From: Galactobacter sp.
GTDB lineage: Bacteria > Actinomycetota > Actinomycetes > Actinomycetales > Micrococcaceae
Assembly (NCBI GenBank): GCA_022712075.1
Contig: JALAHE010000218.1
Location: 1-5,185 of the forward strand
Length of the DNA: 5,185 nucleotides
Reading direction: 5' to 3'
Each line of letters starts with the position of its first letter. Position 1 is the stretch's first letter. The position numbers and the translations under genes were made by a program. The notes under the pieces were generated by a model, which was not told where the DNA came from, searched no databases, and saw only the letters and a program-made list of their open reading frames with translations. Shown piece by piece: positions 1 to 5,128 of this stretch.

Positions 1-76
1 CCCCCACGGGGCGCGCTGTGACGTCGCCTTTGACGCGGGCTTTCATGCCCGACGGCGGCCGGGGCCGCCCGCTGGC

Positions 77-95
77 GGCCCGCCTGCGGCGGGCC
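77..95. repeat. GC-rich hairpin upstream of the decarboxylase gene
   Basis: A perfect 8-bp inverted repeat (GGCCCGCC at 77-84, GGCGGGCC at 88-95) with a TGC loop lies in non-coding DNA. No T-tract follows, so a terminator role for a gene ending left of the window is only possible. The flank 1-136 shows no recognisable gene. Confidence 0.4.
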
Positions 96-136
96 GACAG
101 ATCTAGAACCGTCCGCGCGCCGTCGAGCATTCCCGC

Positions 137-158
137 CTTTACCGTCCAGACGGTAAAG
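137..158. promoter_or_regulatory. Operator-like perfect palindrome
   Basis: Arms CTTTACCGTC (137-146) and GACGGTAAAG (149-158) are perfect reverse complements separated by CA. Perfect 10-bp arms with a 2-bp centre are typical of homodimeric repressor sites, for example of the TetR family. The site lies 55 nt before the chosen decarboxylase start and 18 nt before its candidate -35 box. A further half-site, ACCGTCC, occurs at 108-114, 33 bp left of the same heptamer in the palindrome (141-147). The cognate regulator is not in the window and may lie to the left. The regulator class is inference; the symmetry is seen directly. Confidence 0.6.
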
Positions 159-176
159 AAAATGCCCCAAAACCCT

Positions 177-205
177 TTCGCTGAACCGTGTTCGCCCCAT
201 AGCGT
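177..205 (+). promoter_or_regulatory. Candidate leaderless promoter of the decarboxylase gene
   Basis: A TANNNT box, TAGCGT (200-205), follows a weak -35-like TTCGCT (177-182) after 17 nt. The box ends 7 nt before the ATG at 213, which places the expected transcription start at or next to the A of the start codon. No Shine-Dalgarno sequence is needed in that arrangement and none is convincing here. The same geometry recurs before the acetyltransferase gene. The match to the -35 consensus is poor. Confidence 0.45.
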
Positions 206-212
206 TGAGCGC

Positions 213-1730
213 ATGTCTGAGAACACCCCCTCCCCCGCCGACACGCAGGACGCGACACCCTACGCGACTCAGCTGCGCCAGCTCGGCGACATCGACTGGA
301 TGCACCTTGATGTGCCCGCCCACCAGGGCCGCGCGGCCAACGCGCCGGGCCTCGCCGATCTCATCTCGGAGCGGACGCTGCGCCGCGACAAGTCCACCCT
401 CTTCACCGATATCAACCAGGCCACGTGGTCCATGGACGCCCCGCCCGAGGGCACGCCCCTCGAGCGCGCGCAGCGCCTGGCCGCCGAGGCCTGGGGCGCG
501 TCCCGCGTGTGGTTCCTCGGCAACGGCGCCTCCTCCGGCAACCACATCGCCACGATGGTCACGCGCGCGCTGGGTCGCGAGACCCTACTGCAGCGCTCCG
601 TGCACTCCTCCGTCATCGACGGCATGATCCACGCCGGCCTGGAGCCGCACTTCGTGTTCGGTTCCGTGGATCGCGATCTTGGCTCCTCGCACGGCGTGAC
701 GCCCGCGCAGGTGGACGAGATGCTGACCGAGCACCCGGGCGTCGCCGCCGTGCAGATCGTCTCCCCCTCCTACTTCGGCGCCGTCTCCGACGTGGCGGGC
801 ATCGCCAAGGTGGCCCACGCGCACGGCAAGCCGCTCATCGTGGACGAGGCCTGGGGCGCGCACTTCGGCTTTGCGCCCGGCCTGCCCACCAACGCCGCGC
901 GCCTCGGCGCCGACCTGGTGATCTCCTCCTCCCACAAGAACGCCGGCGCGCTGACGCAGGCCGCCATGCTCATGCTTGGCCACGGGCCCTTCGCGGAGGC
1001 GCTCGAGTCCATCGTGGATCGTGTGCACCGCTCCTACACCTCCACCTCCACGTCCGCGCTGCTGCTCGGCTCGCTTGACGAGGCGCGTCACCGCATGGCC
1101 GTGGACGGGCCGGTGGTCATCCCGGAGACGCTGGACGCCGTGGCGCGCCTGCGCGCCGAGATCGCCGAGCGCGGGCGCTTCCGCGACGCCACCGACGACG
1201 CCATGATGTACAAGGACGTCGTGGGCCAGGACCCCTTCAAGGTGGTCATCGACATGCGCCCGGGCGGGCTCTCCGGCACCGAGGCGCACTACCTGCTCAC
1301 GCGCGATCACCGCGTGGTCATTGAGCTGTCGACGCACGCCGTCATTGTGCTGATGATCGGCGCGACCTCCGAGCTGGATGTTGATCGCTTCATCGAGGCG
1401 CTCTACGCACTGCCGAAGGTGCCCGAGTCGCTCATCACGGCGCCGGCCCTGCCGCGCCCGGCCAAGCGGGCGCGCCGCCTGCAGGAGGCGTTCTTCTCCC
1501 CCACCGAGCTGGTGCCGTGGGAGGAGGCCGTGGGCCGCATCTCCGCCGACGCGCTGTCCGCCTACCCGCCGGGCATCCCCAACATCCTGCCGGGTGAGGT
1601 GCTCACCGAGGAGATGGTGGAGTTCCTGCGCAAGACCGCCGCCATGCCCGCCGGTCACGTGCGCGGCGCCGCCGACGAGCACCTTGATCACTTCCGCGTG
1701 GTGTTCGTGGCGCCGCCCGAGGTGTTCTAG
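213..1730 (+). CDS. Orn/Lys/Arg decarboxylase family protein (PLP-dependent)
   Basis: A 505-aa fold-type I PLP enzyme that should remove the alpha-carboxyl group of a basic amino acid (arginine, lysine or ornithine) in the cytoplasm, giving a polyamine or diamine precursor. Visible motifs are the phosphate-binding loop FLGNGASSGN (residues 101-110), His131 in SVHSS (expected to stack on the cofactor), Asp211 in VDEAWGAHFG (expected to contact the pyridine nitrogen) and Lys242 in SSSHKNAG (expected Schiff-base lysine). The C-terminal domain is present (FSPTELVPWEEA at 428-439, YPPGIP at 451-456). The protein has no N-terminal CheY-like wing domain, so it resembles the short SpeA-like forms rather than E. 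coli AdiA or LdcI. The start at 213 is chosen because MSENTPSPADTQ begins there and a TANNNT box sits 7 nt upstream; ATG 162 and a start at 18 are in frame but give low-complexity extensions. Substrate cannot be told from the sequence. The gene stands alone and ends before a strong hairpin. Confidence 0.9.
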   Translation: MSENTPSPADTQDATPYATQLRQLGDIDWMHLDVPAHQGRAANAPGLADLISERTLRRDKSTLFTDINQATWSMDAPPEGTPLERAQRLAAEAWGASRVWFLGNGASSGNHIATMVTRALGRETLLQRSVHSSVIDGMIHAGLEPHFVFGSVDRDLGSSHGVTPAQVDEMLTEHPGVAAVQIVSPSYFGAVSDVAGIAKVAHAHGKPLIVDEAWGAHFGFAPGLPTNAARLGADLVISSSHKNAGALTQAAMLMLGHGPFAEALESIVDRVHRSYTSTSTSALLLGSLDEARHRMAVDGPVVIPETLDAVARLRAEIAERGRFRDATDDAMMYKDVVGQDPFKVVIDMRPGGLSGTEAHYLLTRDHRVVIELSTHAVIVLMIGATSELDVDRFIEALYALPKVPESLITAPALPRPAKRARRLQEAFFSPTELVPWEEAVGRISADALSAYPPGIPNILPGEVLTEEMVEFLRKTAAMPAGHVRGAADEHLDHFRVVFVAPPEVF

Positions 1731-1789
1731 CCCGGTTTCTCGCCGGGTCCTGCGCGCACCCGCGGTGGCCGCTCCCCGGCGTCCCCCGC

Positions 1790-1864
1790 CTCGCGATCTC
1801 GTGACTTTCTGGCCTCTCCGCGACTTTTTGTCGCGGGGAGGCCATTTTGTCGCGAGATGGCGAG
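1790..1864. repeat. Long nested inverted repeat between convergent genes
   Basis: A 75-nt near-perfect inverted repeat. The inner stem pairs 1811-1824 with 1830-1843 (14 bp, one G-U) around a TTTTT loop. A symmetric 5 x 5 internal loop follows (TTTCT at 1806-1810, ATTTT at 1844-1848). An outer stem pairs 1796-1805 with 1849-1858 (10 bp, one G-U), and 1790-1794 with 1860-1864 extends it beyond one G-G mismatch. The motif TTTTGTCGCG occurs twice, at 1826-1835 and 1845-1854. The rest of 1731-1954 has no recognisable gene; a weaker 7-bp repeat (GCCCGCC at 1904-1910, GGCGGGC at 1922-1928) lies just past the dehydrogenase stop. Confidence 0.85.
1811..1848 (+). terminator. Probable terminator of the decarboxylase gene
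   Basis: The 14-bp GC-rich inner stem, with a TTTTT loop, is followed directly by ATTTT, giving an intrinsic terminator about 80 nt past the decarboxylase stop codon. On the other strand the stem is followed by AGAAA, so release of the leftward dehydrogenase transcript would be less efficient, although the outer stem adds further structure. Confidence 0.6.
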
Positions 1865-1954
1865 TCGGCGGGAGGGTGGCGTGCGGTTCGCGCCCGGGAG
1901 GTTGCCCGCCCCGTGCCCGACGGCGGGCGCTCACCGCCTCCACGGCCTCCTGCG

Positions 1955-2890
1955 TCAGTCGCCGAAGCGCGCCACAAGCCGGCCCGTGACGCGCTTGGCC
2001 TTGAGCCGCTCAAGCCCCTCGCCGATCTGCCCGAAGGCGATCTCCTCGAAGGCCGGCTCGATGTCCTTGTTCAGCAGCAGCTCGAAGACCTCCTCAATGT
2101 CCTCCACCGTGCCGCCGAGCGAGCCGATCAGCCGACGCCCCAGGAGCGTCGGCGTCGCGACGGTGAAGGTCGGACGGCCGAGCCCCACCTGCACCACGGT
2201 TCCGCCGCGGCGCACCGCCGTCAGCGCCTTCTGCGTGGTGTCGAAGCCGGCGTAGTCCACGACAAGATCAAGGTCCTGGCCGGCCCACTCATCGGCGTCC
2301 TCCACGACCGGCACCACGCCGGCCTGCTTCGCCAGGTCCCAGACGTCGCGCTTCATCTCCGCGACGTGTACCTCGGCACCGGCCACCACGGCGGCTCGGG
2401 CACCGATCTGGCCCAGGCCGCCGAAGCCGATCACGCCGACCTTCATCCCGGCGCGGGCCCCGCCCTCCTTGATGATGGCGTGGTAGGAGGTCATGCCGGC
2501 ATCCGTGGCCAGGGCTGCCAGGGACAGGTCCAAGCCTGCCGGGACGCGGGCCAGGTCCTCGGCGGTGGCCACCAGCTGATCCGCGAAACCACCATGGGCG
2601 AACATGCCAAGCGGCGGGCGGACACCGGAGGAGCACACGCCGACCGCGTAGCCGACCGACCAGCCCGTCACGCCCTCGCCAACGGCGGAGATGATGCCGG
2701 CGTTCTCGTGCCCCTGCGTTGTGGGCAGGAAGGGTATGGTGCCGTCGCCGACCTCCATGTACATCACGTCGCTGTGGCACAGCCCGGCCGCCTTGACGTC
2801 GATCACGACCTCGCCCGGCCCCGGGGTCAGCGCCTCGACCTCGTTCAGAGCGATCGGGACCCCGTTGCCCATGTACTGCCACGCCTTCAT
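1955..2890 (-). CDS. Zinc-type alcohol dehydrogenase lacking the structural-zinc lobe
   Basis: A 311-aa medium-chain dehydrogenase/reductase predicted to interconvert an alcohol and an aldehyde or ketone with a nicotinamide cofactor. Catalytic-zinc ligands are visible: Cys38 (GLCHSD), His61-Glu62 (GHE) and Asp130 (ATDAGMTSYHA); Asp at the third position also occurs in Rhodococcus ADH-A-type enzymes. The Rossmann motif GFGGLG is at 155-160, and Glu178 near the end of the second strand suggests NAD rather than NADP. The family is usually about 340-350 aa. The shortfall maps to residues 84-90, where the four-cysteine structural-zinc loop should be; only Cys86 remains and the reading frame is intact. 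The start MKAWQY is family-typical and is preceded by a purine-rich AAGAAGAAGAC that may serve as ribosome binding site. The gene is divergent from a LacI-type regulator. Substrate is unknown. Confidence 0.88.
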   Translation of the reverse strand: MKAWQYMGNGVPIALNEVEALTPGPGEVVIDVKAAGLCHSDVMYMEVGDGTIPFLPTTQGHENAGIISAVGEGVTGWSVGYAVGVCSSGVRPPLGMFAHGGFADQLVATAEDLARVPAGLDLSLAALATDAGMTSYHAIIKEGGARAGMKVGVIGFGGLGQIGARAAVVAGAEVHVAEMKRDVWDLAKQAGVVPVVEDADEWAGQDLDLVVDYAGFDTTQKALTAVRRGGTVVQVGLGRPTFTVATPTLLGRRLIGSLGGTVEDIEEVFELLLNKDIEPAFEEIAFGQIGEGLERLKAKRVTGRLVARFGD

Positions 2891-2911
2891 GTCTTCTTCT
2901 TGCTCGGTTCG

Positions 2912-2926
2912 TGGGCGGTCCGCCCA
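2912..2926. promoter_or_regulatory. 15-bp palindrome in the divergent promoter region
   Basis: Arms TGGGCGG (2912-2918) and CCGCCCA (2920-2926) flank a single central T. It lies 21 bp before the dehydrogenase start, near the expected transcription start of its candidate promoter. It could be an operator or a 5'-UTR element; as RNA, the one-nucleotide loop would force the inner pairs open. Confidence 0.35.
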
Positions 2927-2932
2927 GCCGGG

Positions 2933-2962
2933 ACGCTACTGACTTATGCGCAAAAGTGTTGG
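2933..2962 (-). promoter_or_regulatory. Candidate promoter of the alcohol dehydrogenase gene
   Basis: Read on the minus strand, a TANNNT box TAGCGT (plus-strand 2933-2938) follows a half-matching -35 CCAACA (2957-2962) after 18 nt. Transcription would start around 2926, leaving a leader of roughly 35 nt. The assignment rests on weak consensus matches, though the -10 hexamer is the same as the one before the decarboxylase. Confidence 0.35.
2942..2957. promoter_or_regulatory. LacI-type operator candidate
   Basis: ACTTATGCGCAAAAGT is a 16-bp palindrome centred on CpG (2949/2950) with one mismatched pair (2946 against 2953). An even-length palindrome with a central CG is characteristic of LacI/GalR-family operators. 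It sits 14 bp upstream of the LacI-type start codon and almost fills the spacer of the candidate dehydrogenase promoter. A bound repressor could block both divergent genes. Confidence 0.55.
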
Positions 2963-2971
2963 CGTGCCGGC

Positions 2972-3925
2972 ATGCCCTCGCCCCGGTCCTCGACCATCCC
3001 AGGAGTGAGGCCGACCCAGCGCGGCGTGGCAGCGCACGCGGGCGTCTCCACGGCGACGGTCAGCTACGTGCTAAACGAGACGCCCGGCCAAAGCATCCCC
3101 GTGGCCACCCGCCGCCGGGTGCTCGACGCGGTGGCCGCCGTCGGGTACGTCCCCAGCCCCGCCGGTCGGGCGCTCCAACGCGGCCACTCGCGTGCCGTGA
3201 TCGTGGACGTCGGGGACATGGAGCAGAGCGGTCCCACGCTGGGGCGGCTCCTCCGCGGGATGAGCGACGAGCTGCGCAAGCACGAGCACGTGCTGCTCAT
3301 TACGGTGGGCGGCGACGCGCACAGCGCCCACGTCCGCTCCGAGGTCTCCGCCCGATCGGTGCTCGACCTCTCCACGCTCACGCTCGGCCCGGCGTCGTCG
3401 GACGTGATCTCGGGGGTGATCGACGGTACACACGCCGGTTTTGCGTACCAATCGCTCATCCAGCTGCGCTACCTGCGCGAGCGGGGACACCGCAACATCG
3501 CGTTCGTCCTCTCAGCGGGACCGGATGCTGCCACGGTGCGGACGCGCCGTGAACACGTGACGGCCGCCGCGCGGGAGCTGGGTTTGCCTCTCCCACCCAC
3601 CGTTCGGCTCGCCCGCGACGGGTCGGCCGCGCGGGCGCTCGAGCGTCTGCTCGAGACCGGCGTGACCGCGGTGGCGGCGTACGACGACGCCACCGCATTG
3701 CGCCTCATGAGCGCCGTTCACGTGAGCGGCGGACGTTGTCCGGACGACCTGGCCGTCATGAGCTTCGACGACAGCGAAGCCGGCGCACTCTGGACCCCGG
3801 CGCTGAGCACCCTGCGGATCAACGCCGAGGAGTACGGCCGCCGCGCCGCCCGGCTCGCCCTCGGGCGCGAGCTCGGGCCGTGGGCCACCGCGCCGACGGC
3901 CGTAATCCACCGCGGCAGCACCTGA
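2972..3925 (+). CDS. LacI/GalR-family transcriptional regulator
   Basis: A 317-aa DNA-binding regulator. The helix-turn-helix is at about residues 15-36 (TQRGVAAHAGVSTATVSYVLNE), followed by the hinge-proximal signature TRRRVLDAVAAVGYVPSPAGRALQRG (46-71). The periplasmic-binding-protein-like effector domain follows, with RGHRNIAF (171-178), the AYDDATAL segment (236-243) and DLAVMSFDDSEAG (259-271). The N-terminal half of the effector domain is compact: the usual stretch around the conserved 'PVV.ID' strand is missing between LGP (138-140) and the DGTHAGFA segment (151-158), so the protein is about 15-20 residues shorter than typical. The start is ATG 2972; GTG 3005 is in frame but would leave almost nothing before the helix-turn-helix. 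No clear Shine-Dalgarno sequence is visible. It is divergent from the dehydrogenase and probably regulates it and itself. The effector is unknown. Confidence 0.88.
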   Translation: MPSPRSSTIPGVRPTQRGVAAHAGVSTATVSYVLNETPGQSIPVATRRRVLDAVAAVGYVPSPAGRALQRGHSRAVIVDVGDMEQSGPTLGRLLRGMSDELRKHEHVLLITVGGDAHSAHVRSEVSARSVLDLSTLTLGPASSDVISGVIDGTHAGFAYQSLIQLRYLRERGHRNIAFVLSAGPDAATVRTRREHVTAAARELGLPLPPTVRLARDGSAARALERLLETGVTAVAAYDDATALRLMSAVHVSGGRCPDDLAVMSFDDSEAGALWTPALSTLRINAEEYGRRAARLALGRELGPWATAPTAVIHRGST

Positions 3926-3935
3926 GCGACGCCGC

Positions 3936-3960
3936 CCGTGGTGGCGCCGCGCTACCGCGG
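3936..3960 (+). terminator. Weak hairpin after the regulator gene
   Basis: CCGTGGT (3936-3942) can pair with ACCGCGG (3954-3960), 7 bp with one G-U, starting 11 nt after the regulator stop. No T-tract follows, so termination is uncertain. A second imperfect hairpin (about 4011-4038) precedes a mildly T-rich stretch. No gene is seen in 3926-4104. Confidence 0.25.
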
Positions 3961-4091
3961 CATCGAGGCGCAGGGTCGGGTACGTGAGGTCCGGCCAGCG
4001 GCCGATCTAGCCACCGCGACGCCCAGGGCGTGGCGGCCATGTTTCGTTGGGGAGCTGGCGGCCCTCGCGCCCAAGCGTCGGGGCTGGGCGC

Positions 4092-4097
4092 TAGGGT
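4092..4097 (+). promoter_or_regulatory. -10 box of a probable leaderless promoter
   Basis: TAGGGT matches the actinobacterial TANNNT -10 box and ends 7 nt before the ATG at 4105, so transcription should begin at or beside the start codon. No convincing -35 hexamer is visible at the usual distance. Confidence 0.5.
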
Positions 4098-4104
4098 CGT
4101 CGGC

Positions 4105-4674
4105 ATGAATGATCGGCTGACGGTCCGCCCGGCCACGGTCTTCGAGGACGTGGCGGCGGTGCTAGGACCCAAGAACCCGCAGTCAAACGTGTGCTTCTGC
4201 CTGAGCTATCGCATCGGTTCCAAGGAAAACCAGGCGCTCAAGGGCCCCGAACGGGGCGAGCGGGTGCGTGAACTGTGCGCGCAGACGCCGCCGCCCGGGG
4301 TACTCGCCTACCTCGGCGACGTCCCCGTGGGGTGGGCCGCCATCCATCCACGCGCCGACACGTCCTTCGCCCGCAACCGCAAGATTCCGCACCTGGAGGA
4401 CGGCGCGTGGAGCCTGTGGTGCCTCCGGGTGCGGGCCGGCTACCGGAGGCGCGGGGTCACCGCGGCCCTCATCGAGGGCGCCGTTGAACACGCCCGCACC
4501 CTCGGGGCGCCGTCGATCGAGGCCTACCCCGTGGACAACCGCGGGGCCCGTGTGGATCCGACGATGGCTTACGTCGGGACCGTGGAGATGTTTGCGGCCG
4601 TGGGATTCGAGATGGCCTCGCCGACGACGTCCGTGATCAACGGGTTCGAACGGGTGGTCATGACCCATCGCTGA
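4105..4674 (+). CDS. GNAT-family N-acetyltransferase
   Basis: A 189-aa protein predicted to transfer an acetyl group from acetyl-CoA to an amine; the acceptor is unknown. An N-terminal segment with a cysteine-containing NVCFCLSYR (28-36) precedes the core fold. The core shows the strand PPGVLAYLGDVPVGWAAIHPR (63-83), the acetyl-CoA-binding motif A at VRAGYRRRGVTAALIEGAVEHA (109-130), and EAYPVD (139-144) plus YVGTVEMFAAVGFE (156-169) near the C terminus. In the RxxGxG/A signature the last position is Thr119 rather than Gly or Ala. This arrangement matches a group of actinobacterial GNAT proteins with a Cys-rich N terminus and a YPVD motif. The start at 4105 is chosen over the in-frame GTG at 4030 because of the TANNNT box 7 nt upstream and because the homologous region begins there. 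The gene appears monocistronic and ends 15 nt before a strong terminator. Confidence 0.85.
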   Translation: MNDRLTVRPATVFEDVAAVLGPKNPQSNVCFCLSYRIGSKENQALKGPERGERVRELCAQTPPPGVLAYLGDVPVGWAAIHPRADTSFARNRKIPHLEDGAWSLWCLRVRAGYRRRGVTAALIEGAVEHARTLGAPSIEAYPVDNRGARVDPTMAYVGTVEMFAAVGFEMASPTTSVINGFERVVMTHR

Positions 4675-4688
4675 GGAACCCGGAAACG

Positions 4689-4728
4689 CAGAAGACCCGG
4701 TCTCAATGACCGGGCCTTCTGTTTTCTT
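4689..4728 (+). terminator. Intrinsic terminator shared by the GNAT gene and tRNA-Ala
   Basis: The stem pairs 4690-4702 (AGAAGACCCGGTC) with 4708-4720 (GACCGGGCCTTCT), 13 bp with one mismatch that is A-C on the plus-strand RNA and G-U on the minus-strand RNA; C4689-G4721 extends it. The loop is TCAAT. GTTTTCTT follows on the plus strand, making a good terminator for the acetyltransferase. On the minus strand the same hairpin lies just past the tRNA 3' end, followed by GCGTTTCC, so it may also end the tRNA transcript. Confidence 0.8.
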
Positions 4729-4731
4729 GGG

Positions 4732-4804
4732 TGGAGGTAAGGGGATTCGAACCCCTGACCTTCTGCATGCCATGCAGACGCGCTACCAACTGCGCCATAC
4801 CCCC
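4732..4804 (-). tRNA. tRNA-Ala (anticodon GGC)
   Basis: A complete 73-nt cloverleaf. The acceptor stem pairs GGGGGTA with TACCTCC and contains the G3-U70 pair that identifies alanine tRNAs; the discriminator base is A. The D-arm is GCGC-AGTTGGTA-GCGC. The anticodon stem is TCTGC/GCAGA with loop ATGGCAT, giving anticodon GGC, which reads GCC and GCU. The T-arm is AGGGG-TTCGAAT-CCCCT. The 3' CCA is not encoded (CCC follows the discriminator), so it must be added after transcription. Confidence 0.97.
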
Positions 4805-4853
4805 AAAAGAGGTGCTCTTCGCTGGACCTGAGGCCTCGCTCGAACAAGATGAA

Positions 4854-4859
4854 ACTTTA
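4854..4859 (-). promoter_or_regulatory. Candidate -10 box for tRNA-Ala
   Basis: Read on the minus strand this is TAAAGT, the most AT-rich hexamer upstream of the tRNA, about 50 nt before its 5' end. A TTGGCG lies further upstream at a 19-nt spacing, longer than ideal. The tRNA could instead be co-transcribed with the second copy to the right if the hairpin at 5091-5118 is read through. Confidence 0.3.
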
Positions 4860-4948
4860 GCAAAGCCCGGGCCGCGAACGCCAATCGAGCGGGGGCGAGC
4901 CGCGTCACGCCCCGACCGGTGCGGGTCACGCGCGCCAGCGGCGGCCAC

Positions 4949-4954
4949 TAGGCT
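4949..4954 (+). promoter_or_regulatory. Candidate rightward -10 box between the tRNA genes
   Basis: TAGGCT fits TANNNT and lies 6 nt before a GTG at 4961. The context resembles the leaderless promoters elsewhere in the window, but no -35 match is evident and no recognisable gene follows. Confidence 0.3.
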
Positions 4955-4960
4955 GCGCCG

Positions 4961-5053
4961 GTGGTCCGATTTTCGCTCCCAGCGGTACCGCGAGCGGACC
5001 TACTGGTCAGTACGCGGACAGGGGGAGCGAGGGTCGGAAGGGGTGATCCCTGA
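4961..5053 (+). CDS. Possible 30-codon small ORF of unknown function
   Basis: A GTG-started reading frame of 30 codons (beginning MVRFSLPAVPRADLL, ending with TGA at 5051-5053) follows the TAGGCT box by 6 nt. I do not recognise the product. It has no membrane segment, signal peptide or known motif, and its end is rich in Gly and Arg as expected of any GC-rich frame. It could be a real leaderless microprotein, the remnant 5' end of a gene broken by local rearrangement, or chance. The DNA also has inverted repeats (TCGCTCCC at 4973-4980 with GGGAGCGA at 5023-5030; GCGGTACCGC at 4982-4991) that fit a structured RNA equally well. The rest of 4805-5090 shows no other supportable gene. Confidence 0.15.
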   Translation: MVRFSLPAVPRADLLVSTRTGGARVGRGDP

Positions 5054-5090
5054 CGCCGGGCCCCGCGCCGTGCACCCCGCGGGCAACGCA

Positions 5091-5118
5091 CAAGGCCCGG
5101 TCATCAGACCGGGCCTTG
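5091..5118. terminator. Perfect 12-bp hairpin at the 3' side of the second tRNA-Ala
   Basis: CAAGGCCCGGTC (5091-5102) pairs perfectly with GACCGGGCCTTG (5107-5118) around ATCA. Read leftward it begins 10 nt past the 3' end of the second tRNA and probably terminates it; TGCGTT follows, as a similar GCGTTT does after the hairpin of the first copy. Read rightward it could end the small unit starting near 4955. Neither side has a long T-tract. Confidence 0.6.
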
Positions 5119-5128
5119 TGCTCTTCGG

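Noticed and set aside
1..46. A gene end (frame closing with TGA at 19-21) or a leftward gene start (ATG at 46-44 on the minus strand) at the left edge
   Set aside because: Only a handful of codons are visible on either strand, with no motif or convincing ribosome binding site.
99..107. Overlapping AGATCT and TCTAGA restriction-type hexamers
   Set aside because: They could hint at a cloning scar, but nothing around them resembles vector sequence and the overlap is short.
18..212. N-terminal extension of the decarboxylase to 18 or 162
   Set aside because: The added residues are low-complexity and overlap the palindrome and hairpin; the TANNNT box and natural N terminus favour 213.
47..1926. 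Shared GCCCGACGGCGG at 47-58 and 1915-1926
   Set aside because: A short GC-rich 12-mer in two unrelated intergenic regions is plausible by chance; the flanks do not match.
585..1943. Long open frame (452 codons) on the minus strand opposite the decarboxylase
   Set aside because: Its translation is dominated by His, Gly and Arg with no recognisable domain, as expected for the antisense of a GC-rich gene; the plus-strand frame has clear PLP-enzyme motifs.
1847..2971. Upstream extension of the LacI-family frame to 1847
   Set aside because: This part is antisense to the alcohol dehydrogenase and has no recognisable domain; LacI homology begins only after ATG 2972.
4703..4948. Minus-strand reading frames running through the tRNA and its leader
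   Set aside because: They overlap a certain tRNA gene and show no protein motif.
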